Shown here: in pieces, positions 34,855 through 43,740 of the stretch | How positions within the stretch are numbered: position 1 is the stretch's first letter | How the letters are laid out: every line of letters starts with the position of its first letter | From: Pseudothermotoga elfii DSM 9442 = NBRC 107921 | GTDB taxonomy: Bacteria; Thermotogota; Thermotogae; Thermotogales; DSM-5069 | Direction of reading: 5' to 3' | Assembly: GCF_000504085.1 (NCBI RefSeq) | Contig: NC_022792.1 | Location: 1 to 64,000, forward strand | Length of the DNA stretch: 64,000 nt | Notes under the pieces: generated by a model | What the model was told of the DNA's origin: nothing | Seen by the model: only the letters and a program-made list of their open reading frames with translations | The model's database searches: none | Translations under genes and position numbers: made by a program

Positions 34855-36069
34855 TCAGCTTTTTATTGCTCCTTCAAGGATACCAGATATGATTCTCTTT
34901 TCAAAGATCAAAAACATCAGAATTATAGGCAATCCTGCTATAGCAGACGCCGCCATTAATGACGGCCATGTGAAAACGTTTAATTTTTGATAGAGTGCGA
35001 GCCCTATCTGCACAGTCCGCATTTCTCGGGATGTGGTCAAAATTAGTGGATAAAAAACATCATTCCAGGTCAAGACAAAAGTGTTTATACCAAGTACCGA
35101 AAGGGCTGGCTTACTCAAAGGTAATATGATATAGCGAAAAATCTGAAAATCGGTTGCTCCATCTACAAATGCAGCCTGATCCAATTCAACTGGCAGCTGT
35201 TCGATATACTGTCTCATAAGAAAAATGCCAAATGGTGTTACCAGATTCGGCAAAATCAGAGCCCAGTAAGTATCTATGAAGCCAAGTTTTTTCATCAATA
35301 TGAAAGTAGGAATGATCGTTACCTGCGGTGGAATCATCATCGTTCCGAGAATCAAAGAAAAAAGAAGTTCTTTGAATCTGAAATTTTTCCTTGCAAAGGC
35401 ATAGGCCACCATTGAGCAGAAAAACAAATTCCCCACCACAGAGCCCGTCGAGACAATAGCGCTGTTGAGCAAATATCTTCCAAAGTAATCATCCCTGAGA
35501 ACTTTAACGAAATTATAGAATGTGGGATATCTGTTCACAAGCTTTACATCATCTATATCAACCCAACCATCTCCCAGTGTCTCAATTCTTAACTGAGAAA
35601 TGTGAAATGTATCCAGAGAAAGATCGCCTGGCTTAATTTCGAATCTGAGATTTTGCCATTCTCTGGATGCCGGGATATCCCTCACTATACAATAATCTAC
35701 CCTGTCTTTTATATCTTTGAAGCCTACTCTTAGACGAATAGATTCTTCATTTCTTAACCTCAATTCGACGAATTTGACTTTATTTATATCTGAAGAGCCC
35801 ATCGATGGTGCTATACCGGAAAAATCCTTCGAAGCGTCTATTCTCAAAAAACTATTCTCACCTTCTTTTATTAAATTTATAGTCGTTTTTACAGGTCTGA
35901 CCTTACTCAGCAGAATTGCCTTCGGCAACTCAAAATCTGTGATGGTCTTTTCAATTGTCCTGTTAAACAAATCACCTTCGGGAACGAAAGCCGTAAAAAA
36001 CATTAAAAACGTGGGGAAAAGCGATAACACCATAAAGATAATTAGAATCGCATAAATAAAAAATCTCAT
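34855..36069 (-). CDS. ABC sugar permease (MalG-type) with inserted extracytoplasmic domain
   Basis: Second membrane subunit of a carbohydrate ABC importer. 404 residues, against about 275-290 for usual MalG-type permeases. After TM1 (YAILIIFMVLSLFPTFLMFF, 5-24) there are about 150 extra residues (about 30-185) with no membrane segment and beta-type alternation (VELRLRNEESIRLRVGF, LRIETLGDGWVDIDDVKL), resembling a jelly-roll/galactose-binding-like module. The permease core follows with the EAA loop ELDQAAFVDGATDFQIFRYIILPL. It overlaps the first permease gene by ATGA. No ATPase gene is in the operon, so a shared MsmK-like ATPase is expected. Confidence 0.92.
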   Translation of the reverse strand: MRFFIYAILIIFMVLSLFPTFLMFFTAFVPEGDLFNRTIEKTITDFELPKAILLSKVRPVKTTINLIKEGENSFLRIDASKDFSGIAPSMGSSDINKVKFVELRLRNEESIRLRVGFKDIKDRVDYCIVRDIPASREWQNLRFEIKPGDLSLDTFHISQLRIETLGDGWVDIDDVKLVNRYPTFYNFVKVLRDDYFGRYLLNSAIVSTGSVVGNLFFCSMVAYAFARKNFRFKELLFSLILGTMMIPPQVTIIPTFILMKKLGFIDTYWALILPNLVTPFGIFLMRQYIEQLPVELDQAAFVDGATDFQIFRYIILPLSKPALSVLGINTFVLTWNDVFYPLILTTSREMRTVQIGLALYQKLNVFTWPSLMAASAIAGLPIILMFLIFEKRIISGILEGAIKS

Positions 36070-36932
36070 AATTGCTCACCCTTCAAAAACTTTCTTTGAA
36101 TAAATGTTACCGACATAATTATCAAAAACAAGATATACGCAATAGCCGAACCATATCCCATCTCAAATTTGCGAAACGACGTATCATAAAGATAATAAAC
36201 AACAGTTTGCGTGGAGTTCGCAGGGCCACCGCCGGTTAGAGTGAATATTTCTGTGAATATCTGAAAGGAACGAATTGAGTTTATTGATATGACAAAAAGT
36301 ATTGTTGATTTTAGAAGTGGTAGAGTAATAGATTTCACAATCTGCCATTTTGTTGCGCCATCTATTCTTGCAGCTTCATAGAGTTGAATGGGAATACTTT
36401 GAAGGCCTGCAACAAACAAAACTGTATAATACCCTATGGCAGACCATATGTCCATAACCATTATTGACCCAAGTGCTGTTTTCGAGGATGAAAGCCAGCT
36501 TCTTGCGGGAAAATTGAACCCCAAAGCATTTAACAACAGATTAAGCGGACCTGTAGCACTGTATATGTACAACCAGATCATAGAAATGACTACCATCGAT
36601 ATTACAGATGGAAGAAAATAGCTCGCCTGAAAGACTCTTTTAAGCCTTATTCCACCTGTCAGGAGAATAGCCAAAAATAACGAAATAACAGTCGTTATTG
36701 GAACTGTTATAATTACAAAACTAAATGTATTAAGAAGAGCTTTGAGGAAAATCTTATCTGAAAAAGCTCTTGTGTAATTGGACAATCCGATAAATTTCAT
36801 AGCCGGGTTTAGTCCAGAATAATCTGTGAAGCTGACAAAAATCGAGAAAATCAATGGATAAGCCGTGAAAAAAATGAAACTGACAATCCACGGAAGTAAG
36901 AACAATATTGTGATTCTGCCTCTTTTTTTCAT
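36066..36932 (-). CDS. ABC sugar permease (MalF-type)
   Basis: First membrane subunit of the importer, 288 residues with six predicted spans. ILFLLPWIVSFIFFTAYPLIFSIFVSFTDY is the typical first helix and loop; the EAA motif YEAARIDGATKWQIVKSITLPLL (in part) contacts the ATPase; FTLTGGGPANSTQTVVYYLY is a hallmark of sugar permeases. It lies 48 bp after the solute-binding protein gene, separated by a hairpin. ATG start, no obvious anomalies. Confidence 0.95.
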   Translation of the reverse strand: MKKRGRITILFLLPWIVSFIFFTAYPLIFSIFVSFTDYSGLNPAMKFIGLSNYTRAFSDKIFLKALLNTFSFVIITVPITTVISLFLAILLTGGIRLKRVFQASYFLPSVISMVVISMIWLYIYSATGPLNLLLNALGFNFPARSWLSSSKTALGSIMVMDIWSAIGYYTVLFVAGLQSIPIQLYEAARIDGATKWQIVKSITLPLLKSTILFVISINSIRSFQIFTEIFTLTGGGPANSTQTVVYYLYDTSFRKFEMGYGSAIAYILFLIIMSVTFIQRKFLKGEQL

Positions 36933-36950
36933 AATTTTTCACTCCACCAA

Positions 36951-36980
36951 AAACAGGGAGCCAGAGCTCCCTGTTTTTTT
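36951..36980 (-). terminator. hairpin between sugar-binding protein and permease genes
   Basis: Ten-pair stem AACAGGGAGC / GCTCCCTGTT with a four-base loop, flanked by TTTTTTT on one side and, in the gene direction, TTTTT. It begins at the binding-protein stop codon. A leaky terminator that would raise binding protein over permease. Confidence 0.75.
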
Positions 36981-38195
36981 CTACATACCCACCTCATCGA
37001 GAATTCTCTGAATTTCCGTGTTGTAGAAATTCAAAACTTCATCGACATCTTTGTAGGAAATTATCAAATCATCTACCACATTCGTCAGAACATCCTCGAT
37101 TTTTGGCCATGCAGGAGTCGGCGGAACAGGAAAAGCTGTTTTCAATTGCTCAAAAAAGACTAAGTGTAATGGATTGTCCTCAAACCATGGGTCTGAAGAA
37201 GCCTTTGGATCAGCAGGATAGACCCCTGGATAATGTTTGGTTATGATCATAGCTATCTCTGGTCTCATAAGATAATTTATAAATTTTCTCGCAGCATCTA
37301 CATTTTTTGTCTGAGAAGGCACAGCGAGTATTTCCCCTCCTAAAAATGAAGCATGAATTCCGTCAGGTTTATCAGGTTTTGGTATAAGACATACACCATA
37401 ATTTAAATTTGGATATGATTGTGCAAGCGTTCCTATTGACCAGGCCCCACTTACTAAAAAACCTACCCGACCTTCTCCAAACGCATCACCGAGATCTTTT
37501 TGTTTGCTTTTCAAAGCGTACTTAGAAAGTTCTTGATAAAATCTGGCCGTATCTCTATTCTGTTGAGAGTTGAGAGTAGCTTTTTTCAAATCCTTGGAAA
37601 TAACATTTCCACCATTTCCCCATATAGCCAGCAAAAACCATTCCTGCCACGGGCTATATACTTCTCCAGCAGGCAAACCAATTCCGTAAACATCCGGCAA
37701 TTCAGAAATTTTTCTGGCAGCCTCGAGCAATTCAGACCACGTCTGCGGCGGCCGATCCGGATCAAGCCCTGCTTTCATCATAAGATCAACATTGTAGAAC
37801 ATGGCGCGTGTTCCAAGCAACCATGGATAGCCGTAGTATTTTCCCATGTATTCAGTACTATTCATACCCGGAAAATCCCTATATTTTTCAAGATCCTCCG
37901 GATGAAGTTCCGAAAGTACCCCCTCTGAAGCAAAATTTGCTATCCATGTATTTCCCAATTCCACAACATCCGGCGCAGCCCCGGCTGCGATTGCAGTAAC
38001 TATCTTGTCAAATCCAGTCGACCATGAAAGCTGAACTACTTCCACTTCAATATCGGGAAACTCCTTTGAAAAACCGGAAAGGACTTCTTTTGCCAGAGCA
38101 TCATCCATCATAAATTGCCAGAATGTAAGTTTGGTTTTTCCAAAGCTGATGACTACAAGGACGAGTATGACAAAGATAAAAAACTTTCTCAACAT
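36981..38195 (-). CDS. ABC sugar-binding protein
   Basis: Periplasmic receptor of the carbohydrate importer, 404 residues. Signal peptide FFIFVILVLVVISFGKT at the start, then the family 1 binding-protein fold: KLTFWQFMMDDALAKEVLSGF, APDVVELGNTWIANFASEG, YPWLLGTRAMFYNVDLMMKAGL, SGAWSIGTLAQSYP and AARKFINYLMRPEIA. No lipobox cysteine is clear. TTG 38201 overlaps the GH3 stop, but ATG 38195 is 9 nt from GGGGG and is preferred. Encoded just after a beta-N-acetylhexosaminidase-type GH3 enzyme, suggesting an oligosaccharide or amino-sugar ligand (inference). Confidence 0.94.
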   Translation of the reverse strand: MLRKFFIFVILVLVVISFGKTKLTFWQFMMDDALAKEVLSGFSKEFPDIEVEVVQLSWSTGFDKIVTAIAAGAAPDVVELGNTWIANFASEGVLSELHPEDLEKYRDFPGMNSTEYMGKYYGYPWLLGTRAMFYNVDLMMKAGLDPDRPPQTWSELLEAARKISELPDVYGIGLPAGEVYSPWQEWFLLAIWGNGGNVISKDLKKATLNSQQNRDTARFYQELSKYALKSKQKDLGDAFGEGRVGFLVSGAWSIGTLAQSYPNLNYGVCLIPKPDKPDGIHASFLGGEILAVPSQTKNVDAARKFINYLMRPEIAMIITKHYPGVYPADPKASSDPWFEDNPLHLVFFEQLKTAFPVPPTPAWPKIEDVLTNVVDDLIISYKDVDEVLNFYNTEIQRILDEVGM

Positions 38196-38197
38196 CT

Positions 38198-39568
38198 TCA
38201 AACACCCCCTTTTAAAAACCGTGATATTTTTTTAAAAACATACCCCATAACAATCGGAGAAAGGGAGTAGGTAACGATATAATTTCTATCGCAGAAATAC
38301 GTCTTCAGAAATGGATTTCTCGTTATTATGTGAACTGTTTCAAAATTTTCCGACAACTTTCTATGGGCAACTATTTCTTTATCCGAAGCATCAATCAAAA
38401 GATCTATAATCAGAACATTTCCAGACACACTGTTGATCCCACTGAAAGGAATAATCTTTGCCTTTAAAAACCTTTTTGCCTGTTTCTTAAAAAATTCGAG
38501 ATAGCTCTCAGATACATCTGCCTCACTGTAAAATGTCAAATCGGGAAGCACCAATACAGCTTGTTCTGATCTCAATTGCTCAATATGAAATTCCACCGCT
38601 TCTTCAATTGCATGGCGGATAAATCCATAACTATCCTCAATAGCAGGAGAGATTTTTTCTATGCGTTGCATACTTTCGGCAAGAAATGTTTTTTCAAGTT
38701 TTCCATTTTTGATAAGTTTATGAAGCATTTCAACATAGATTCTCAAAGTTCTGGGGCGAGAAATTATTAGCATATCTCCTCTTGAACTAAAAAAATCCAC
38801 TAATATATCTTCAGGGCTGTAATGCCGCGAAAGAGATTTCATTTCCACAGCATCACTTATGATCAAACCATCATACTGCAACTCATTCCTGAGCATGGAG
38901 TCTATGAATCTTCTTGAAATTGAGGCCGGTTTTTCATCGATCTTTGAATAGATTACATGTGCCATCATTATAGAATCGACACCATTTTGAACAGCTATCC
39001 TGAACGGATAAAGGTCCTTATCAAGTTCTTCACGATCAATATCGACAACAGCAATTTCCTGGTGGCTATCCTGGCGAGTTCTACCATGGCCAGGAAAATG
39101 TTTTGCACACGAAAGCAAACCAGCTGCTTTATAACCATTTATAGCAGATAATCCAAACTCGGAAACTTTTTTTGGATCGCTTCCATAGCTTCTGTAACCA
39201 ATCACAGGGTTAGTTTCCGGGAACTTTAAATCCAATACAGGCGCAAAGATCATATTTATTCCAAGTTCTTTCATAAATTTTCCGGATAAATTACAATACT
39301 TGAACACAAAATCCGGATTTGTTTGTCCGAAGAGAAGATTACCCGGAGATTGAGGGATGAACGGCAAAATTTCAAGCTGACCGCCTTCGTGATCTGTGGA
39401 AACCAACAACTTTTTTCCCTCAAGATTGCACATTATCTCAGCAAATTCAGATGGATCTTCGAAAACCGAAGGATAAAGGAGAACTCCACCAATATCGTAA
39501 TTCAAAACAACTTTTAAATCATCTGAATTTGATACACCGCAAAAGAAAACTTTCTCATATCTTCCCAT
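38198..39568 (-). CDS. glycoside hydrolase family 3 (NagZ-like)
   Basis: Cytosolic exo-glycosidase, 456 residues. The NagZ signature KHFPGHGRTRQDSH (about 162-175) provides the acid/base His-Asp dyad, VSTDHEGGQ binds substrate, and LIISDAVEMKSL carries the Asp nucleophile. NagZ enzymes remove beta-N-acetylglucosamine, so the ABC importer may bring in GlcNAc-containing oligosaccharides or muropeptides. The C-terminal 140 residues (after about 310) are longer than in small NagZ and unassigned. The frame opens at 39613; ATG 39568 with AAGGGTG upstream is used, overlapping the ROK gene by 14 bp. Confidence 0.88.
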   Translation of the reverse strand: MGRYEKVFFCGVSNSDDLKVVLNYDIGGVLLYPSVFEDPSEFAEIMCNLEGKKLLVSTDHEGGQLEILPFIPQSPGNLLFGQTNPDFVFKYCNLSGKFMKELGINMIFAPVLDLKFPETNPVIGYRSYGSDPKKVSEFGLSAINGYKAAGLLSCAKHFPGHGRTRQDSHQEIAVVDIDREELDKDLYPFRIAVQNGVDSIMMAHVIYSKIDEKPASISRRFIDSMLRNELQYDGLIISDAVEMKSLSRHYSPEDILVDFFSSRGDMLIISRPRTLRIYVEMLHKLIKNGKLEKTFLAESMQRIEKISPAIEDSYGFIRHAIEEAVEFHIEQLRSEQAVLVLPDLTFYSEADVSESYLEFFKKQAKRFLKAKIIPFSGINSVSGNVLIIDLLIDASDKEIVAHRKLSENFETVHIITRNPFLKTYFCDRNYIVTYSLSPIVMGYVFKKISRFLKGGV

Positions 39569-40622
39569 TTTGAACGCACCCTTTGCTTTCAAAAACGTAT
39601 TTCGCAAATTCATAATCGTAGAAAAACCTTTCTAAGAATGCCAAAACAGAACCAAGCGCAACTGTCTTAGAACCACTCATATCCAGTTGCCAGTTGATTT
39701 TTTTCACCCTCTTCACAGTAACCTGGCTTTCTATCTTATCTATTACTTTTGAAAGAACGCGCTCCCCAAGTAGATGAAAATCCCCTCCAAGGACAAACAA
39801 CTCCGGGTCAATTAAATTAACCGCAGTTGCAACCTTATCGCAGATATGCTTTATAAAAGCTTCGAGATCATTCTCGTGTTCTGTTAAAAGATTTCTGTTT
39901 TTTTCAAGATCTTCAACTGTAAAAGGCGTTTTTCTTATTACCGGGACACCTTCTCCAAGCTCGCCAGCAGACCCATTACTACCCTCATAAATCGTCCCGT
40001 TTATAACCATGCCCGCTCCAAGTCCGACAGGCTTTGAAAGTTCATAGGGGATTGAAAGCAGTAAATACACCAGGTTGTTTGCAAAATTCAAATAACACGC
40101 TGCGGCAGCATTTGCATCGTTAAAGAGCAAAAATGGACCATGATAAATACCATTCAGGGAATAATTTTCTATGCCAAGTGCTTCAGAAAACACGATGAAA
40201 TTCTCAGAAGATTTTATTAATCCCGGCATAGCTATTGTCACAACATCAAACGAATTTTCAAATAAAACCTTGGAAACAACTTGTTCAAAATTTTCTCTAT
40301 CAATATTAGTAATTAATCTTTTAAAAAAAAGAGCTCTTCCCAGAAAATCGCTGATTGTCCAGCATATCTCTCCTTGTTCTACAGATATACCAAGTAGCTT
40401 GAGCCACTCAGGATTCAAGCAAAGTAGTCGGGGTTTTCTCCCACCAGCACTTTTAGCAGGCAGATGATCTTTTACAAAAACTATTCCGCACTCAAGAAGA
40501 TATCTCAAATTTCTTGAAATAGTTGATTCATTTACAGATAATTCTTCGCTAATGCCCTGAGCTGTCATAGGTCCATTTTTTTTGAGACAAGATAGTATTT
40601 GATGGTGCAGATGGTTCAGCAT
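39555..40622 (-). CDS. ROK-family transcriptional repressor
   Basis: Sugar-sensing regulator of 355 residues: N-terminal winged helix (SCLKKNGPMTAQGISEELSVNESTISRNLRYLLECG, in part residues 10-45) and a ROK/sugar-kinase domain from about 85. It has FNDANAAAACYL and GLGAGMVINGTIYEGSNGSAGELGEG but lacks the GH plus cysteine zinc cluster (CxCGxxGC) of ROK kinases, so it is a regulator. ATG 40622 is 6 nt after AGAGGTG; GTG 40631 overlaps the SD. First gene of the leftward GH3-ABC operon and placed right behind a perfect palindrome, so autorepression is likely. Confidence 0.9.
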   Translation of the reverse strand: MLNHLHHQILSCLKKNGPMTAQGISEELSVNESTISRNLRYLLECGIVFVKDHLPAKSAGGRKPRLLCLNPEWLKLLGISVEQGEICWTISDFLGRALFFKRLITNIDRENFEQVVSKVLFENSFDVVTIAMPGLIKSSENFIVFSEALGIENYSLNGIYHGPFLLFNDANAAAACYLNFANNLVYLLLSIPYELSKPVGLGAGMVINGTIYEGSNGSAGELGEGVPVIRKTPFTVEDLEKNRNLLTEHENDLEAFIKHICDKVATAVNLIDPELFVLGGDFHLLGERVLSKVIDKIESQVTVKRVKKINWQLDMSGSKTVALGSVLAFLERFFYDYEFAKYVFESKGCVQNGKI

Positions 40623-40636
40623 GTTTTTCACCTCTT

Positions 40637-40663
40637 GTTAGTTGCTTGCATACTGCAACTAAC
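40637..40663. promoter_or_regulatory. palindromic operator before the ROK gene
   Basis: GTTAGTTGC (40637-40645), 9 bp, GCAACTAAC (40655-40663): perfect 9-bp arms directly upstream of the ROK Shine-Dalgarno. Position and symmetry fit an autoregulatory ROK site controlling the whole ROK-GH3-ABC operon. Confidence 0.65.
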
Positions 40664-40808
40664 TTATCATAAATATCACTCTCAGTCAAAAGCTGTAAAA
40701 TGGGAAAATTCTCGAATAACAAAATAATTTTTACTGTTTTAAACTAAAAACCTCCATTTTTTAAAAAATATCTTGTCTTATCGTGACTTTTCTAAAAATA
40801 TCTTTAAT

Positions 40809-40834
40809 AAAAAAGCCAGCCTTGTATGGCTGGC
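40809..40834 (-). terminator. terminator of the tctCBA-gntR operon
   Basis: Read on the minus strand: GCCAGCC, loop ATACAA, GGCTGGC (seven pairs, 40834-40815), then TTTTTT (40814-40809). A textbook intrinsic terminator, about 220 bp after the gntR stop. Confidence 0.85.
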
Positions 40835-40856
40835 ACCACATCATATTTCAATTTTG

Positions 40857-41010
40857 TGAACCATTCCTCCTATAGCGGTGGCTTCCTGCTTCACCGACCA
40901 AACTTGCCACTGGAAAATTCGATAGTAAAGGCATTATCTTTATAGTCTCAGGTGGTCCACATGCTGATTGCTTGTAATTGCATACAAAAATAAATATTTG
41001 TCTGCTGCAA
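40857..41010 (-). pseudogene. remnant of an IS605-type TnpB 3' end
   Basis: On the minus strand an open stretch of about 50 codons reads IFIFVCNYKQSACGPPE, TIKIMPLLSNFPVASL and VGEAGSHRYRRNGSQN before a stop. The ending VGEAGSHRYRRNG, and the DNA GGTGAAGCAGGAAGCCACCG encoding it, recall the C-terminus and guide-RNA 3' scaffold of IS200/IS605 tnpB genes. Nothing upstream of it remains; the frame closes within about 15 codons. Recognition rests on memory of such tails, so this is tentative. Confidence 0.4.
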
Positions 41011-41056
41011 CTCATCTTCACTTTCTGCAGGATGAAGACTTCTTGCAGGGCACAAG

Positions 41057-41716
41057 TTAAATCAAACCTTCACTGGCTCTCTTGATAAGAACATCTCTTA
41101 CGCATTTTATATGTTCCTCCATTAATTTCTCGGATAATTCTATATCTTTGCTCTTTATTGCTTTGTATATTTGCAAATGTTCTTGATAAGACTGTTTAAT
41201 TCGCCCCGGATAGGAAAGCGAAAATACCCTTACTCTGTAAAGTTTATCTCGCAAAGCAGATATAACCTTTCTGAGCTCCTCGTTTTTAGATCCCATTACT
41301 ATAACATTATGAAAATCTGTATTGAGCTGTAACAATCTTTGCAAATTCTCGGAATCAGCTGCAATTGACATTTCTTTCACTATCTGCTCTAAAATTGATA
41401 TGTTTTCATCATAGCCTCTTTCTATAAAAAGTCTCACAGCTAATCTCTCCAGATACATTCTCAATAAAAGCAGATCTTCGATTTCCTTTCTATTCCATTT
41501 TTTCACTGAGAAACCCTTATGAGGTTCTACATCAATAAGCCCTTCAGCCGCAAGATAATTTAATGCTTCTCTTACTGGCGTTACGCTAACGCCAAGGTCC
41601 TTGGCAAGGCTATCGATTACTATCTTTTGACCCGGTGAATAACGCCCTTTCAGTATGTATTCTTTTACTCTTTCTACTACTTCATCCTTCAAAGATTTTC
41701 TACCTATAACTGTCAA
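41057..41716 (-). CDS. GntR-family regulator (FadR subfamily, FCD domain)
   Basis: Metabolite-responsive repressor of 219 residues. Winged helix at 8-70 (EYILKGRYSPGQKIVIDSL; GVSVTPVREALNYLAAEGL) and an FCD ligand domain with the metal-binding D/H set (LNTDFHNVIV, SYQEHLQIYKAI, MEEHIKCVRDVL). FCD regulators usually sense carboxylates, which fits its place at the end of a tricarboxylate-transporter operon. TTG start after GAGGAGGAATT. The 30-bp palindrome at 44765-44794 is its likely operator. Confidence 0.92.
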   Translation of the reverse strand: MTVIGRKSLKDEVVERVKEYILKGRYSPGQKIVIDSLAKDLGVSVTPVREALNYLAAEGLIDVEPHKGFSVKKWNRKEIEDLLLLRMYLERLAVRLFIERGYDENISILEQIVKEMSIAADSENLQRLLQLNTDFHNVIVMGSKNEELRKVISALRDKLYRVRVFSLSYPGRIKQSYQEHLQIYKAIKSKDIELSEKLMEEHIKCVRDVLIKRASEGLI

Positions 41717-41745
41717 AGCAATTCCTCCTCAGTTCACTGATTATA

Positions 41746-43248
41746 CTATTTTCCCAAGCGCTTTGATTTGATTTTCTTAGATATAAACGGATAAAACAGC
41801 GAAAAAACCGTCAACAATATAAGAACTAAAGAAATCTTAGATTGAAAAAATATTGTGAAATCACCGTCAGAGAGCATCAAAGATTGCCTGAATGATTGCT
41901 CTAATTTTCCACCTACAACAGTTGCCAAAATCAATGGAGCAGTTGGAATTTCAAATTTTCTCATGGCATATCCGAGTAATCCAAATATTATTAGGAGATA
42001 AAAATCAACTGTACTCACATTGACAGCATACACACCTATGAAACACAGGGCAGCAACCAAAGGATACAGTATTTTTGGAGGTACTGCAAGCACTCTCACA
42101 AGTAGCCCTGCTAAAGGAAGATTGATCACGGCGCATATAATGTCTCCTACAAAAAGTGCTGCGATAATACCCCAGCCAATTTCGGGATATTGTTGAAACA
42201 AAAGAGGCCCTGGTTGAAGCCCATAGATCATGAGTGCACCAAGCATGACTGCCGCTGTACCAGACCCGGGTATGCCCAGCGTGAGAGTTGGTATCATAGC
42301 CCCTATAGAACAAGCATTATTTGCCGATTCTGGCGCTGCAACTCCTTCAATGGCTCCTTTACCAAATTTTTCTGGATTTTTTGAGAGTTTCTTTTCAACG
42401 TTATAAGACATGAGGGCTGCTATAGTTCCTCCTGCACCGGGTAGTATTCCTATCAGGAATCCTAAAGGTGCAGATCTCAATATTGGTACGACACTCCTTC
42501 TCCATTGCTCTTTTGTAATCCAAATTCGCTTGAATTTTTTTTGGATGGATCTATTAGATTCTTTTTTAGCCATCTTTTCAAGATTTTTTAGTACCTCACC
42601 CAAACCATAAACTCCCATAATTACCACTATGAAATCAATTCCTCCTTGAAGTTCCAAAACACCGAACGTAAATCTGGAAACACCCGATTGGGGATCAAGC
42701 CCAATGACCGATATCATCAACCCTATTGTCATCGACAATAATCCCTTCAAAACCTTGCCTTCCGATAGAGAGGCTGTGGCAGTCAAAGCTAAAACCATAA
42801 GTGCAAAATACTCAGGTGGCCCGAACATTAAAGCAATTTTTGCAAGTGGCAAAGCAAGAAAAACAAAGCCAATTGCAGCAAGCAGGCCACCTATAAAAGA
42901 AGCTATCGCTGAGATAGCAAGAGCAGCTTCAGCTTCGCCATTCATTGCCATAGGATATCCGTCAAAACAAGTCGCAACTGCTGATGCGTCTCCCGGGATG
43001 TTGAGTAAGATTGAACTTCGTGATCCACCAAACATAGCACCAAAGAAAATTGCAGCCATTGCTATTAGAGCTGTCTCGGGCTTTAACACAAATGTTAGTG
43101 GCAAAAGCAAAGCTATACCCGTGGCTGGTCCAAGGCCAGGAACCATCCCCAGAATAGTACCAAGAACACTTCCAATGGTTATCCAAAGCATATTTGATGG
43201 TCTTAAAACAACTTCAAGTCCATATATTAAGTGTTGCAACGCCTCCAT
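41746..43248 (-). CDS. tctA: tripartite tricarboxylate transporter large permease (TctA)
   Basis: Twelve-span membrane subunit, 500 residues. Family motifs: [24 protein letters not shown] near the start, [26 protein letters not shown] (the Gly/Pro-rich substrate loop), [22 protein letters not shown] and [35 protein letters not shown] in the second repeat. Works with TctB and the TctC receptor to import citrate-like or other carboxylates with sodium. Follows tctB by 12 bp. Confidence 0.95.
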   Translation of the reverse strand: MEALQHLIYGLEVVLRPSNMLWITIGSVLGTILGMVPGLGPATGIALLLPLTFVLKPETALIAMAAIFFGAMFGGSRSSILLNIPGDASAVATCFDGYPMAMNGEAEAALAISAIASFIGGLLAAIGFVFLALPLAKIALMFGPPEYFALMVLALTATASLSEGKVLKGLLSMTIGLMISVIGLDPQSGVSRFTFGVLELQGGIDFIVVIMGVYGLGEVLKNLEKMAKKESNRSIQKKFKRIWITKEQWRRSVVPILRSAPLGFLIGILPGAGGTIAALMSYNVEKKLSKNPEKFGKGAIEGVAAPESANNACSIGAMIPTLTLGIPGSGTAAVMLGALMIYGLQPGPLLFQQYPEIGWGIIAALFVGDIICAVINLPLAGLLVRVLAVPPKILYPLVAALCFIGVYAVNVSTVDFYLLIIFGLLGYAMRKFEIPTAPLILATVVGGKLEQSFRQSLMLSDGDFTIFFQSKISLVLILLTVFSLFYPFISKKIKSKRLGK

Positions 43249-43260
43249 TCAGATCACCAC

Positions 43261-43695
43261 CTATGGCAAGCTGATCATGAAAATTTTTTCAAACACATAC
43301 CATATACCAAACGTGTATGAAATTGCAACGATAATATTTATCAACCATTTCTTATACCCGTTGAGTAAAAACAACAAACCCACCAAAAACAGCATTGTTG
43401 ATGCCACAAACCCAATTATTTTGAACAACATAGCATAAGCAAAGCAGGCACATAGAATCGTAAGTATCATAAAATAACTTCTTTTTGGTACCTCTTTCCT
43501 TACTTTACTGCCCTCTGTTCTAATAAGCATTAAAAACCCTAAAACACTCATTAAAATCCCCAGACCTATGGGAAAATAAAGCGGGCTCATAGGATTTCCC
43601 ACCGGTGCTCTTGGCAACCCCAATGTTGTGATTATGTACATGACTCCAAAACTTAAAACCACTATAGCCAATATTTTTTCAGAACTTTGTTTCAT
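43261..43695 (-). CDS. tctB: tripartite tricarboxylate transporter small permease (TctB)
   Basis: Four-span membrane protein of 144 residues. Typical TctB features are an N-terminal first helix ILAIVVLSFGVMYIITTLGLP with the following MSPLYFPIGLGILMSVLGF, and a C-terminal pair of helices (IGFVASTMLFLVGLLFLLNG and the last about 20 residues before FEKIFMISLP). Identity is supported mostly by position between tctC and tctA. ATG start. Confidence 0.9.
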   Translation of the reverse strand: MKQSSEKILAIVVLSFGVMYIITTLGLPRAPVGNPMSPLYFPIGLGILMSVLGFLMLIRTEGSKVRKEVPKRSYFMILTILCACFAYAMLFKIIGFVASTMLFLVGLLFLLNGYKKWLINIIVAISYTFGIWYVFEKIFMISLP

Positions 43696-43711
43696 AATAG
43701 ACCCTCCAGAT

Positions 43712-43735
43712 TCCTGCAGGGAGAACCCTGCAGGA
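43712..43735 (-). terminator. hairpin between tctC and tctB
   Basis: Ten-pair stem TCCTGCAGGG / CCCTGCAGGA around AGAA, 5 bp after the tctC stop. No strong U-run in the leftward direction. Probably stabilises or attenuates after the receptor gene. Confidence 0.7.
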
Positions 43736-43740
43736 TTAAA

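Larger units (their letters stand above)
40664..41056. other. intergenic region: terminator plus transposon remnant
   Basis: The left 150 bp are AT-rich leader and promoter DNA of the ROK operon. A terminator for the leftward gntR operon lies at 40809-40834. Between it and the gntR stop there is no intact gene, only a decayed reading frame resembling a TnpB 3' end (40857-41010). Confidence 0.6.

Noticed and set aside
37459-37475. Thermotoga-type DnaA box (AAACCTACC)
   Set aside because: A single partial match inside the sugar-binding protein gene; no cluster and no origin features.
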